Shown: positions 33,704-44,442, numbered from the stretch's first letter. The stretch is DNA of 61,631 nucleotides from Mycobacterium sp. shizuoka-1 (GCF_002723835.1 NZ_BEWG01000029.1:7691-69321), one strand, 5' to 3'. Notes: generated by a model from the letters alone, not told the origin. Made by a program: numbers and translations.

Positions 33704-36240
33704 GGCGTCTCTTCTGCACGCTCAACGCGCGGCGCTGCTGGGTTTATCGACTGCATCGGCATCCCGAGGAGGCGCAACGCATTGGCGACGACGATAAGAG
33801 TAGAGCCTTCGTGAATGAGCACGGCGGGACCGATGCCCAGACCAAAGACCGTCGCCGGGATGAGGACCGCGACGATTCCGAGACTGGCCCACAGATTCTG
33901 CTTGATGACGCGCGAGCAGCGGCGGCTCAGGCTCACCGCAAACGGCAACGCGCGCAGGTCGTCGGCCATTAACGCAACGTCAGCGGTCTCCAACGCCACG
34001 TCGGAGCCCGCCGCCCCCATCGCAATACCCACATTCGCGCCAGCCATCGCGGGCGCATCGTTGACACCGTCACCGACCATCCCAACGCGGCCGCCGCGTT
34101 CCCGGAGGGCGGCGATCTGAGCCACCTTGTCCTCGGGCATCAGATCGCCGCGAGCGTCGGCGACACCGACCTCGGCGGCGACGGCATCGGCCACACGCTG
34201 GTTGTCCCCCGACAGCATCACGGTGTTCTTCACGCCGAGTGCGGCAAGACGTGCTACGACCGCCGACGCCTCCGGCCGAGGAAGGTCCATCAATCCGATC
34301 GCGCCCAACCATCGGTCGCCCGCGCGGACGAGCATCGTTGTGCGCCCCGCCTGTTCGAGTCGATCCACCTCTGCCGCCAACTCAAGCGGCGGGGGCTGAG
34401 CGGCGTCGGTGAACAACTCCGTCTTGCCGATCCAGACCTCAATCCCATCGACGGACGCGACGATGCCGCGGCCGATCACCGCACGGACGTCGGACGCGCG
34501 GGGTGTCACCGCACCGGCCAGGCGCTCGCGGCCATCGCGGACGATAGCGCGGGCGAGCGGATGGTCGCTTTGCTCCTCCACGGCCACGGCGATCCTCAAC
34601 AGTTCGGCGTCGTCGCTGTCTGCTGTGGCGCAGACATCGGCGATCCTGGGCCGCCCCTCGGTGAGGGTGCCGGTCTTGTCAAAGGCCAGCACATCGACCC
34701 GGCCAAGTTCCTCCAATGCGGCACCGCCCTTCATCAGGATGCCGGCCCGCGCCGCCCGCGCCACCGCCGACAACACCGCGCTGGGCGTGGCGATCGCCAG
34801 CGCACACGGACTGGCCGCCACCAGAACGGCAAGCGCCCGGTACACCGTGTCAGTAAACGGCTCGTCGACCACGAACCCGGCGAAGAGCAGCAGGACCACA
34901 CCGACCAGGATCACGGGCACGAAAACGCGCTGGAACCGGTCGGTGAAGCGCTGCGTGGAGGTGGTCTTGGTTTGCGCCTCGGCCACCAGACGCACCACGC
35001 GGGCCAGGGTGGAGTCACCCGCGAGCCGGGTCACCTGAACCTCGATGGCGCCGGCACCGTTGATGGTGCCGGCGAACACCCGCGATGCCGCGTCGATGAG
35101 CTCGGGTGACGCGGCGGCTGCCGCCACGTCCGGGACCGGACTCTTGTCGACGGGGACGCTCTCCCCGGTCACCGGGGCTTGGTCGATGCTGCTGCTGCCT
35201 GCCACGACGAAGCCGTCTGCGGCCAGACGCATGTTGGGGCGCACGACGACGATGTCGCCAATGCGCAGGTCCGCAACGGATACTTCGACGGTGTCGCCTG
35301 TGCCGCCGCGCCGCACCAGCGCCGTCTTCGGGGCGAGTTCGGCGAGCGCTTCGATCGCCCGGCGAGCCCGGCCCATCGCATAGCCCTCGAGTGCGTGTCC
35401 GACGCTGAAGAGGAACAGAAGGAGCGCGCCTTCGGCGATTTCGCCGAGCGCCGCCGCACCCGCGGCAGAGACGAGCATGAGGAAGTCGATCTCAAACCGG
35501 CCCTGCCGCACACTGGCAAAGGCTTCCTGCACGGTGAAGAACGCGCCGAAGAAGAACGCCAGGCCGTAGACCACCACCTCGGCCGAGCGCGGCGTATCGG
35601 CGAAGGCAGCCAGTAACCAGCCCGTGAGCAGCAGCGAGCCCGCCAGTCCCGCGAAGACCAGTTCGGTGCGCTCGCCGAAGATCCCGCCGTGACCGTGTTG
35701 ATGGTCGGCGCCGTCTTTCTCGTGCGCGACGGCGGCTTCAACCGCGGCGGCACTCCTCGACGGCGCCACCTGCGCAGCAATGACGTCTACAAGCTCTTGG
35801 GCCGTCACCGTCGCCCGCTCGAACTCCAGCTCGATGGAATCGGGTGTCGCTACTGCTGCGACCACGCCAGGCATCGTCGAGAGCGTGTCGGCGAGCGCAG
35901 TTCGTATCGTCTCGTCGTCATGAGTGCCTGTAGTCAACCAGCGAAGGTGCCCGTACGTCGACGTGATCGTGTCGGCCGCCTGCAGAGCCCGCCGCTGCAC
36001 TTCTGTTGCGGACGCAGCCTCGGCGTCGTAGTGCACGCACAGGCGGGGTTTGGTCGTGTCGCCATCGATGACGTGGGCCACTTCGATGATCCCGTCATCC
36101 ACTAGGCCGCGCGTCAGGCGGTCAGCACAACGCTCGTCGCTACCGGGAAGCAGGTCTGTCAGGTCGAGAGCCAGGGTCCTATTCGTGGGCGTTCCGTCGT
36201 GGCCGAGCCGGCTCACCCTCTCGCCGTTGCGATCTGCCAT
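33700..36240 (-). CDS. P1B-4 type heavy-metal ATPase with degenerate N-terminal metal domains
   Basis: Encodes 846 residues. The first 190 residues contain two HMA-like folds with no CxxC, then a His stretch (DHQHGHGG). The ATPase core has TGES, the SPC motif (ASPCALAIATPSA), DKTGT, the HP motif (SDHPLAR) and GDGVND. The SPC motif places it in the P1B-4 group (Co/Zn/Cd/Fe export). The ATG at 36240 is the best start. The -10 (TATTAT on the minus strand) lies so close upstream that the mRNA would be leaderless, as is common in mycobacteria. Its stop overlaps the start of the frameshifted cyclase gene. Confidence 0.87.
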   Translation of the reverse strand: MADRNGERVSRLGHDGTPTNRTLALDLTDLLPGSDERCADRLTRGLVDDGIIEVAHVIDGDTTKPRLCVHYDAEAASATEVQRRALQAADTITSTYGHLRWLTTGTHDDETIRTALADTLSTMPGVVAAVATPDSIELEFERATVTAQELVDVIAAQVAPSRSAAAVEAAVAHEKDGADHQHGHGGIFGERTELVFAGLAGSLLLTGWLLAAFADTPRSAEVVVYGLAFFFGAFFTVQEAFASVRQGRFEIDFLMLVSAAGAAALGEIAEGALLLFLFSVGHALEGYAMGRARRAIEALAELAPKTALVRRGGTGDTVEVSVADLRIGDIVVVRPNMRLAADGFVVAGSSSIDQAPVTGESVPVDKSPVPDVAAAAASPELIDAASRVFAGTINGAGAIEVQVTRLAGDSTLARVVRLVAEAQTKTTSTQRFTDRFQRVFVPVILVGVVLLLFAGFVVDEPFTDTVYRALAVLVAASPCALAIATPSAVLSAVARAARAGILMKGGAALEELGRVDVLAFDKTGTLTEGRPRIADVCATADSDDAELLRIAVAVEEQSDHPLARAIVRDGRERLAGAVTPRASDVRAVIGRGIVASVDGIEVWIGKTELFTDAAQPPPLELAAEVDRLEQAGRTTMLVRAGDRWLGAIGLMDLPRPEASAVVARLAALGVKNTVMLSGDNQRVADAVAAEVGVADARGDLMPEDKVAQIAALRERGGRVGMVGDGVNDAPAMAGANVGIAMGAAGSDVALETADVALMADDLRALPFAVSLSRRCSRVIKQNLWASLGIVAVLIPATVFGLGIGPAVLIHEGSTLIVVANALRLLGMPMQSINPAAPRVERAEETP

Positions 36241-36260
36241 ACATGCGATAATACGCATGT
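36241..36260. promoter_or_regulatory. Metal-sensor operator overlapping the ATPase promoter
   Basis: ACATGCGATAATACGCATGT is a perfect palindrome with 7-bp arms around ATAATA. The centre, read on the minus strand, is TATTAT, a good -10 box, ending about 8 bases before the ATPase ATG. A repressor bound here would block the promoter. An ArsR/SmtB-type protein is likely, but no intact gene of this family is close by. Confidence 0.55.
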
Positions 36261-36440
36261 GTGCATATGAACCGTCAACCCTCGTCCACGAAGTCAGCCA
36301 CGTCGGCACGATGCGTCACACCGATGTCGATTGAGCGGATGCATCGACCAGAAAGATTCGATGGCGAGCGCGGCGCCGCCGAGAGACAATCGCCGCCGCC
36401 CACGTCCGGCGTGCGGGCGGCTGCCACGACCCGTGAACGT

Positions 36441-36935
36441 TCACGGCGTGTCTAGCCCATCGCATGACGGAGGGTGGGGGTCATCAAGGAGATATCCGAA
36501 GCCATTGAGCCGCATATCCGTTCGGAGCGGTGGGCTCGGTCGATTAGCTGATAGCCATTTCCTGAGCGCGGCGGCTTGGTGCTCGCGGGAGGCATCGACC
36601 ACGCCGGCGTCGTCGAGAACGAAGTAACAGAGGGTTGCTTCGCCGTAACGACCGTCGATCATGCCCACGTCGGCAGTTGCCCTAACGTCGGCTGCCGCGA
36701 CGCGAATTTCGAGGAGCGTCCAATCGGCGGGCGATCCTGAACCTGGACGCCGGCGCAACCATTCCTGGAACTCCACGTGTAACGCGGACGGCAGGGGGTG
36801 CCCGCTGCGGGATAGGGCTGTGACCACCACCAGTAGGGCCTGGCTCGGCTCACCAACATGTAGCGCCGTGAGCGCGGCCAAACGCTGCTCTTCTGATAGG
36901 CAGGGTTCGGCGGCCTCCCACATCACCTCAGCCAT
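36441..36935 (-). CDS. Hypothetical protein
   Basis: Encodes 164 residues from MAEVMWEAAEP, with a GGGAGA site eight bases before the ATG at 36935. The sequence is soluble and mixed alpha/beta in character (LVVVTALSRSGHPLPSALHV; EFQEWLRRRPG). No recognisable domain or metal motif is visible. A longer frame upstream to 36986 is possible. It lies between the metal-ATPase promoter and the cytochrome oxidase gene and reads the same way as both. I cannot assign a function. Confidence 0.5.
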   Translation of the reverse strand: MAEVMWEAAEPCLSEEQRLAALTALHVGEPSQALLVVVTALSRSGHPLPSALHVEFQEWLRRRPGSGSPADWTLLEIRVAAADVRATADVGMIDGRYGEATLCYFVLDDAGVVDASREHQAAALRKWLSANRPSPPLRTDMRLNGFGYLLDDPHPPSCDGLDTP

Positions 36936-37097
36936 CTCGAAGTCTCCCCTGATCACTTCGACGGCCCAGGCGATTCGCCGACCCACCTTGGCTTCGACCG
37001 CGGGCGCATCTGCCTCAGAATCCGAACGTCCTGCGAATGGCGTTGCATCAGAATGGAATGGCGTACTTTCTCGCTTTTCGGCATCATGGCGGGCCGT

Positions 37098-38879
<1,782 letters not shown>

Positions 38880-38883
38880 TTAT

Positions 38884-38902
38884 CTACTGACTAGATACGT
38901 AG
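38884..38902. promoter_or_regulatory. BlaI-type box upstream of ctaD
   Basis: CTACTGACTAGATACGTAG is an exact CTAC-N11-GTAG match, 41 bases before the ctaD start (minus strand). Confidence 0.75.
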
Positions 38903-38908
38903 GATACT

Positions 38909-38927
38909 CTACGGCGGAGCTTAGTAC
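38909..38927. promoter_or_regulatory. Second BlaI-type box upstream of ctaD
   Basis: CTACGGCGGAGCTTAGTAC matches CTAC-N11-GTAG with one mismatch and lies seven bases beyond the first box, so two dimers could bind side by side. Confidence 0.45.
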
Positions 38928-39353
38928 TACCTTGCGTAGCTGCGCCATCCCGGATCCGGGCGTGAGCCACATCGCCCGGTGACGGGTGCCCCGCCGGGGC
39001 GGGTGCAGAGCACTCGCGCCCGCTCCGGCCAGCGCTGAAGGGTCGTTTTCTGCGCGCGCGGCGTTGCGCTATCCGGCGACGACGGGAGTTGTTTCGAGGT
39101 GGGTCGCCGAACGACATCCATCCTTGGCGATCGTCCGTAACTCGCAATCTACTACGTACGTACCAAGGATCGAGATTGTGTGCAGCGCTGCGTTCTGACG
39201 TAACCAAACTGATTGCGCCTCAACCCTTTGCGCGAAGCATGTTGCCATGCCGGGGGGACCTCGCTACGGTCGGCGGCTTGCCCAATCGCGGGCATTGGGT
39301 TAGCGTCTCGCCAACCAGATAACGAATTGGTAACGGCAAAGGATCGTCTCGAA

Positions 39354-40373
39354 GTGGTGCATCACCGGATCGCGCAACCAAACGCGCCGGCCGATCTCGC
39401 CAACGACGTCACCGAGATCATCGCCCTCGGCGAGTTCGGCGCGATGCTGGATATGCCCAACTATTGCACTGATCCCCTTGCCATCGAGCTCGCGGTGTTG
39501 AACGCACCTGAACTCGACGACCTCAACGATGTGGTCGACGAGTCTCCGCGGCTGCTCCTCTCACCGAGAGATGCTTCGAAGTCAGAACCGCCGACCGTGC
39601 CAATCCCCGTCGGCGGGGCAAGGCTTCCGGGAAGCCCACTTCCGTCTCACCGGGCGCTGTCGGGCGCTACCGTCCGCGCTTCTTGTGGGGCGCATCGAAA
39701 AATCCCCCCGGCCACCGGCGCGGCGCACAGCAGGCTGGTCGTCACGGCTATCGCCGTTGGCGCGATCGCTGCCGCAGCGAATACAGCGGTCAACGCAGCC
39801 GATGCGCAGCAGCCGGTTTTGGTCGCAGACACTGCGGCGTCCCCGGCTGCCCTGCCCGACCCTTCGGGGATGCAGATCATCCCAGTGGCGAACAGCTTTG
39901 ATGCCGGGATCCATCGACAGGAGTTGGCCAACGGGGCGGCCTACGCTCAGGAGCGGGCACAGCGGGAGGCACGACTTCGGCGCCCACAGTTCGTTTTTCC
40001 TTCCCGAGGCATCTTGACATCGGGCTTCGGAGCCCGGTGGGGCACCCTGCACGCCGGTCTCGACATCGCCAACGCCGTCGGTACTCCGATATACGCCGCA
40101 TCAGATGGCGAGGTCATAGCTTCCGGTCCGACACCGGGTTTCGGCATGTGGGTCAAGATTCGTGCCGGGGACGGCACCGTGACGCTCTACGGGCACATTG
40201 ACACCACCATGGTGCAAACCGGCCAGCGGGTGATGGCCGGCGACCAGATCGCCACCATGGGCAACCGAGGCAATTCGACAGGACCGCATCTGCACTTCGA
40301 GGTGCATCGCAATGGAACTGACAAGATCGACCCGATGGCGTGGTTGGGGGAACGGGGAGTACCCGACGGCTAG
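39354..40373 (+). CDS. M23-family peptidase, membrane-anchored cell-wall enzyme
   Basis: Encodes 339 residues from GTG 39354, which has an AAAGGA site ten bases upstream. Other starts (TTG at 39327 and at 39213) are in frame. A hydrophobic segment (about residues 124-150) probably anchors the protein. The C-terminal M23 domain has HAGLD for zinc binding and HLHFEVHRNG, the catalytic HxH motif, like the mycobacterial M23 protein Rv0950c. M23 enzymes cut peptide cross-links in peptidoglycan. A TACGTACGTA-containing element at about 39149-39165 may be a degenerate BlaI-type box. Confidence 0.85.
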   Translation: MVHHRIAQPNAPADLANDVTEIIALGEFGAMLDMPNYCTDPLAIELAVLNAPELDDLNDVVDESPRLLLSPRDASKSEPPTVPIPVGGARLPGSPLPSHRALSGATVRASCGAHRKIPPATGAAHSRLVVTAIAVGAIAAAANTAVNAADAQQPVLVADTAASPAALPDPSGMQIIPVANSFDAGIHRQELANGAAYAQERAQREARLRRPQFVFPSRGILTSGFGARWGTLHAGLDIANAVGTPIYAASDGEVIASGPTPGFGMWVKIRAGDGTVTLYGHIDTTMVQTGQRVMAGDQIATMGNRGNSTGPHLHFEVHRNGTDKIDPMAWLGERGVPDG

Positions 40374-40474
40374 GCGCCCTGGAGAGGCCGGGCGATCCGA
40401 GGGGTCGAAGGCCCGGCCTCATGGCCGGCAGCATTCGCGAAGTGCATGCCCGCCGCTGAAGGCTACCAGCTCAA

Positions 40475-40493
40475 TTACTGACTTCCTCAGTAG
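40475..40493. promoter_or_regulatory. BlaI-type box upstream of blaI
   Basis: TTACTGACTTCCTCAGTAG has a near-perfect dyad (TACTGA/TCAGTA) and matches CTAC-N11-GTAG with one mismatch. It lies 120 bases before the blaI start. Confidence 0.65.
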
Positions 40494-40585
40494 GATCCTG
40501 CCTGGCCCGGCTGGCCGCTGCGAGGTTGCAGTCGGTGCCGCGCGCTCACTTCAGCGTCGGCACGCCGATCGACACCGTAAGCTAC

Positions 40586-40604
40586 CTACTGACCAATTCA
40601 GGAG
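40586..40604. promoter_or_regulatory. Second BlaI-type site overlapping the blaI ribosome site
   Basis: CTACTGACCAATTCAGGAG resembles the box at 40475 (CTACTGA ... TCAG) but diverges at its right end, where it overlaps the AGGAGG ribosome site. It may allow tight autorepression. Confidence 0.4.
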
Positions 40605-40612
40605 GTTCGATC

Positions 40613-40996
40613 ATGGCTCGGGTGCGTGGCTTCGGAGAACTCGAGGCGTCGATCATGGATCGCCTCTGGAACCGTGACCCTGACGCCGACACCACGGTAC
40701 GGGACATCTTCGACGAGTTGAGCACCGAACGCCACATTGCGTACACCACAGTGATGTCGACGATGGACAACTTGCACAGCAAAGGCTGGCTGTCGCGTGA
40801 ACGCGACGGCAAGGCTTATCGCTATCGGCCAACGCTGACTCGCGAGGAGCACAGTGCACGACTCATGCTGGAGGCACTGAGCGGCGGCGGTCGATCCGAG
40901 GCGATCCTGAGTCATTTTGTGGCGCAGATCGACGCGGAGGAATCCGCTGATTTGCGTGCTGCGCTGCGGCGTCTGGCCCGCAAGTCGGGTCGCTGA
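40613..40996 (+). CDS. blaI: BlaI/MecI-family transcriptional repressor
   Basis: Encodes 127 residues of the BlaI/MecI winged-helix family: MARVRGFGELEASIMDRLW, then VRDIFDELSTERHIAYTTVM as the DNA-recognition part, and a C-terminal dimerisation helix. AGGAGG precedes the ATG. The overlapping M56 peptidase gene (TGATG) is the usual partner. In M. tuberculosis the BlaI protein represses blaC and neighbouring genes and is released under beta-lactam stress. Here CTAC-N11-GTAG dyads occur before this gene and before many envelope and oxidase genes, which is why I name it as the likely regulator of that set. Direct evidence of binding is lacking. Confidence 0.92.
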   Translation: MARVRGFGELEASIMDRLWNRDPDADTTVRDIFDELSTERHIAYTTVMSTMDNLHSKGWLSRERDGKAYRYRPTLTREEHSARLMLEALSGGGRSEAILSHFVAQIDAEESADLRAALRRLARKSGR

Positions 40997-41940
40997 TGAC
41001 CGTCGCGGCGGCGTTGCTGCTGTACGTCGCGGCAGTCCTGTACACCGGACCGAAGGTGCTGGTTCACATCACGGCCGACGGCGGGGCTCCGCGCCTGGCG
41101 ATAGCCGCGTGGATCACAGCTGTCGTGACGGTGATCGGCTGCGCGGTCGCCGCCGTCGCGCTGCTGCTCATCGAGGCCGCTGGGCATTGGGACAGCCCCG
41201 ACGCGCTGCTCGTCACGTGCCTGGAACGTCTGCGCGCCATTCTCGTCGGCCACGCCGGGTGGCCGGCCCGAACCGTCGCAACCGTCGCGGTAGCCATCGC
41301 CGTCGGTAGTCTGATCGCCGTCGTCTTTCGAATCGGCCGCGCTCTGGGGCGCATGCGCTCCCACACTTTCGCGCATGCCGACGCCGTACGCCTGGTGGGC
41401 AGGTCGTACGGCAGCGATGTCGTGGTCATCGAAGCATCCGAGCCTGCGGCGTATTGCGTGGCGGGCCGCCCACCGGCGATTGTGGTGACCTCCGCAGCTC
41501 TTGCCGCACTCAATGAAGACCAACTGGCTGCCGTTGTCGCCCACGAGCGTGCTCACCTAGATGGCCGGCACGCCTACGTCGTCGCCGCGACCCGCGGCCT
41601 GACCGCCGCGCTGCCCACCTGCGGCCTCTTCGCGAGCGCCGCCAGCCATATCAGTTCTCTATTAGAGATGTGCGCCGACGACGCGGCCGCTCGTCGCCAC
41701 GGCCGTCAGCCGCTGCTCGCTGGCTTGTTGACCCTCTCGGGCGCCACCACCCCGGCGCACGGTCTGGCCGCCGCCGGTATCGCCGTGCTCGCTCGTGCCG
41801 AACGCTTATTGAAGCCACCACGAAGGTTTGCCCGCATCCGCACCCAAGTCACGCTCAGCGGTGCAGTAGCAGCGATGGCCACTACACCGTTGGCGATCGT
41901 CGCTCTGTCCCTAGCGGGCGTGTTGATCTGCTTCGCGTAG
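40996..41940 (+). CDS. M56-family membrane metallopeptidase (BlaR-like, no sensor domain)
   Basis: Encodes 314 residues with about four hydrophobic helices. The zinc protease motif HERAH at residues 183-187 matches HExxH of M56 peptidases, followed by the EMCADDAAARR segment. In beta-lactam systems this protease inactivates BlaI. The protein ends near residue 314, so it lacks the C-terminal penicillin-sensing domain of BlaR1; the inducing signal may therefore come from elsewhere, perhaps membrane or wall damage. Start and blaI stop overlap (TGATG), so they are coupled. Confidence 0.9.
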   Translation: MTVAAALLLYVAAVLYTGPKVLVHITADGGAPRLAIAAWITAVVTVIGCAVAAVALLLIEAAGHWDSPDALLVTCLERLRAILVGHAGWPARTVATVAVAIAVGSLIAVVFRIGRALGRMRSHTFAHADAVRLVGRSYGSDVVVIEASEPAAYCVAGRPPAIVVTSAALAALNEDQLAAVVAHERAHLDGRHAYVVAATRGLTAALPTCGLFASAASHISSLLEMCADDAAARRHGRQPLLAGLLTLSGATTPAHGLAAAGIAVLARAERLLKPPRRFARIRTQVTLSGAVAAMATTPLAIVALSLAGVLICFA

Positions 41941-42056
41941 ACGGCTCACGCGCCAAACGACTTCCCGACCGACCGTTGGCGCGTCCTAATACGGTGCTGG
42001 ACGGCGTCCTTGTTGAACTTGCAGCTACGCAAGGGGCTTGGTGCTTGTACTGATAG

Positions 42057-42242
42057 CTAGACGCCCATGAGGTGAGCGGCGGCCGGGTCGGCTACGAGCA
42101 AGGCCAGCACCGCCAAACTCAGCGCCAGCAATAGCGCAGTCGCGATCCATCGGCGAGCTAGCCGACCCGCCGACCGCGCGTGATGCTGGTGTGGCCAAGT
42201 CGACCGCGGTCCCTGGCAGGACACGGCCAGTGCACTCTTCAC
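42057..42242 (-). CDS. Small single-pass membrane protein
   Basis: Encodes 61 residues from GTG 42242 (KSALAVSCQGP ... RRWIATALLLALSLAVLALL ... AHLMGV). A single hydrophobic helix occupies about residues 33-55. There is no known family. A BlaI-type box lies just upstream, and a 36-residue frame ends 13 bases before it, so it may sit in a two-peptide operon. A leaderless mRNA is possible. Confidence 0.45.
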   Translation of the reverse strand: MKSALAVSCQGPRSTWPHQHHARSAGRLARRWIATALLLALSLAVLALLVADPAAAHLMGV

Positions 42243-42251
42243 ACCACTAAC

Positions 42252-42270
42252 CTACTATGTGACTACGTAT
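42252..42270. promoter_or_regulatory. BlaI-type box upstream of a small membrane protein gene
   Basis: CTACTATGTGACTACGTAT matches CTAC-N11-GTAG with one mismatch and resembles the 28966 site closely. It overlaps the end of a 36-residue frame and is 10 bases from the 42242 start. Confidence 0.65.
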
Positions 42271-42365
42271 ATGACCATTGCTTGACTGTCACGCGGCACC
42301 AGGTGCGGCGATGGTCCCCTAGCGCCGGATAGTCGAGCCTGCGCCCGGGCGCCTAAGGCATTCAT
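42255..42365 (-). CDS. Candidate 36-residue peptide gene
   Basis: A 36-codon frame (MNALGARAQARLSG...) begins at ATG 42365, with a strong GAGGAGGAG site a few bases upstream. It ends 13 bases before the 61-residue membrane protein gene. No family is recognised. A candidate response-regulator box lies about 50 bases upstream, so the pair may be controlled by both the two-component system and BlaI. Confidence 0.35.
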   Translation of the reverse strand: MNALGARAQARLSGARGPSPHLVPRDSQAMVIYVVT

Positions 42366-42414
42366 CGTCTCCTCCTCTTCTATGCCAGTGAATTCGGAAT
42401 AGACTGCGTCAGTG

Positions 42415-42431
42415 AGGATTCCGTAAAGACC
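42415..42431. promoter_or_regulatory. Candidate response-regulator box 5 (AGGATT-N5-AAGACC)
   Basis: AGGATT (42415-42420), five bases, AAGACC (42426-42431): the 11-bp spacing is kept with one change in the first half. It lies upstream of a strong ribosome site on the minus strand (start 42365). Confidence 0.4.
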
Positions 42432-42695
42432 CGATTACCGATCCATGCGGTATGGGCGGCTCTCGCAGCCGTTGCAACCATCGTTGCGCGAATGCGCTGA
42501 TACACAAAGCCCTCGTCGCCAGGTCGCGGGCCAGTATCTCGAATTGATGATCAGCAGCACGGTTTACGATTCCGGCCGCACCACCGGATGCAGTTAGGGC
42601 GGTTCTCCGGGGATGGCGATGTGCGGCGACCTAGGTCCGGCGCCAGGATATTGCCCACGTCTCGTCGTGGCGGTGTTCGGCAGATGGGCAGCTGG
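42432..42695. other. Intergenic stretch without a supportable gene
   Basis: About 260 bases between the candidate response-regulator box and the end of ctaG. I see no ribosome site, domain or strong hairpin. Confidence 0.4.
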
Positions 42696-43634
42696 TCAGC
42701 GCTGTTGGTGCAGTTGGCGCAGAAATGCGTTGTAGGCAGCCAATTCCGCGTCGTCGCGTTCGACGTCGGCCTCCCTCTTCACCGACTCCAACTCCTCGTC
42801 ACGGCGCCATCGGATGGCGAAGATCACCGTGGTCAGCAGGGCGACCGGCTCGCCGTAGGACCACGCCAAGGCGCCGGCGACCCCCTGGTCGGCGACGGGG
42901 TCGACGTTCCAGTCCGGCGGAGGTTGGGCGAAGGTCTCGGTGAGCGTCCGAGGCGCCATCATCAGGATGACGCCGATGAAGACGTGCAGCGGCATCTCGA
43001 CGAAGATGTCGAAGAAGCGTCCGAGGTTGCTCTGCCGGACCGGCAAGGGACCGGTCGACAGGATCGGCACGATGAACAACAGGCCGCTGACTAGGAAGAA
43101 CACTTGCAGTGTGACGTGTCCGGCCACGCTGGCCGCCGCCGCGTCGAACAGGTCGGAGAGGTACAGGCCGTAGTAGCTCAACAGGAACACCGGAATGGTG
43201 AAGCCGGGGTGCAACACGATTCTGCTTGCCCGGCAGCGCAGTCCGCCGAGCGCGGAGATGACGACGTAGCGTCCGAGTCCACGATGGGGCGTGGACCTCA
43301 GTAGCAGCCTGCCGGGCGCACCCAGCACCAGCAGCGGCGGGACGAGGATCGAGAGCGTGAGGTGCTGGAACATGAAGGCACTGAACAGTCGGTAGCCGTA
43401 GCCGTCGATGGCCAGGCCCGTCACCGCCGCCAGGGCGATACAGCCCGCCAGGAAGCTCGCCGTCCGTTTCCACGCCCACTGGCGGCCCCGCGATCTGACG
43501 ACGCGAACGGCGAGCAGGTACCAGACCGCCAAAACAATTGCTAATACGGGCAATAAAGGAACCGGTGGTACTAGCCAACCGAGCATCGCCCAGAGCGACG
43601 GCGGCGAGGTGGGGAGCACCACCTGACCAATCAC
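42696..43634 (-). CDS. ctaG: CtaG-family cytochrome c oxidase assembly protein
   Basis: Encodes 312 residues with seven or so transmembrane helices, in the caa3-type CtaG family. Conserved segments such as FMFQHLTLSILVPPLLVLGAP and GHVTLQVFFLVSGLL match the copper-assembly domain. These proteins help insert CuB into subunit I. It reads in the same direction as the TlpA-like gene, 85 bases away, and the BlaI-type dyad at 44591-44619 is upstream of that gene, so the two may form one unit. A second CtaG-type domain is fused to CopD at 26062-27987. Confidence 0.85.
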   Translation of the reverse strand: MIGQVVLPTSPPSLWAMLGWLVPPVPLLPVLAIVLAVWYLLAVRVVRSRGRQWAWKRTASFLAGCIALAAVTGLAIDGYGYRLFSAFMFQHLTLSILVPPLLVLGAPGRLLLRSTPHRGLGRYVVISALGGLRCRASRIVLHPGFTIPVFLLSYYGLYLSDLFDAAAASVAGHVTLQVFFLVSGLLFIVPILSTGPLPVRQSNLGRFFDIFVEMPLHVFIGVILMMAPRTLTETFAQPPPDWNVDPVADQGVAGALAWSYGEPVALLTTVIFAIRWRRDEELESVKREADVERDDAELAAYNAFLRQLHQQR

Positions 43635-43719
43635 GGTGCCGCCTTCCGTCGAGTCGCACCGTTGCGCCTGAGCCTCGGCCGGGCCCCGCGGTGACGTGCG
43701 GCCGGGGCGGGGTCACCGT

Positions 43720-44442
43720 TCACCGCGGTGGTCCGGAGCCGGTTGCGGTCTCGGCGGCGAGCCGACGGACCACCGGTTCGAGATCCTCGGCGAGCAGCGC
43801 CCTCAGGAACACCGCGGCGACGCGATGTGACCGGTCCAAGACGATGGTGGATGGAATAGCGGTCGTGGGATACCTCGCGCCCAAAGCGATCATCGTGCGC
43901 ATCGGTGGGTCGTAGATCGATGAAAAGGTGACCTTGCGATCGACGATGAAGTCAACCGCCGCTTCGCGATTGTTGTCGCGGACGTCGATGCCCAGGAAGG
44001 CGACTCCCTCGTTGCGGGTCGCGTCGTACACCCTTTGTAGTTCTGGCATCTCGGTTCGACAAGGACCACACCACTGACCCCACACGTTGATCACAACCAC
44101 CTTCTCGGAGAAGTCATCAAGTGACAACGTGCGGTCAGGGTCCATCAGGTCGGGTCCGCTTATCGGCCCCGGCCGACCACGACTCAGCGGCGGGTCATAG
44201 AAGATGTCGACCTGCCCGCCCGGCGACACGAACTCGAATGTGCCACCCTGCGCGACGGCATCGGCTCCGCTGGAGCATCCGGACACTGCGGCACCGAGCA
44301 GTACCGCGCTCAGGCCTGCAGCGATGCCGCGCCGCATCAACGGTGACCAACGTGTCGGGGGTCGCCGCCGGCACCAACGCTCAACACCCATGTCCAGCCG
44401 CGACCGCGACATTCGAGGCGCATCGGTCAGTCGATGAGTCAT
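43720..44442 (-). CDS. TlpA-like thioredoxin lipoprotein
   Basis: Encodes 240 residues. A signal with lipobox AVSGC marks a secreted lipoprotein, and the C-terminal thioredoxin fold has the active site WGQWCGPCRTEMPEL (WCGPC). Such proteins reduce cysteines in cytochromes or copper centres outside the cell. The ATG at 44442 is one choice; a later ATG at 44337 starts directly at the signal peptide. CcdA (28103) could supply electrons to it. A perfect dyad (44591-44619) lies upstream. Confidence 0.85.
   Translation of the reverse strand: MTHRLTDAPRMSRSRLDMGVERWCRRRPPTRWSPLMRRGIAAGLSAVLLGAAVSGCSSGADAVAQGGTFEFVSPGGQVDIFYDPPLSRGRPGPISGPDLMDPDRTLSLDDFSEKVVVINVWGQWCGPCRTEMPELQRVYDATRNEGVAFLGIDVRDNNREAAVDFIVDRKVTFSSIYDPPMRTMIALGARYPTTAIPSTIVLDRSHRVAAVFLRALLAEDLEPVVRRLAAETATGSGPPR

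Noticed and set aside
36353..36369. AAGATT half-site upstream of the second P1B-4 ATPase
   Set aside because: Only one half of the 11-bp repeat is present, and the second half reads GCGAGC. It may be a weak site, but I did not list it.
39149..39167. CTACTACGTACGTACC element upstream of the M23 peptidase
   Set aside because: It has two or more mismatches to CTAC-N11-GTAG in every alignment. It is noted in the M23 entry but not given as a box.
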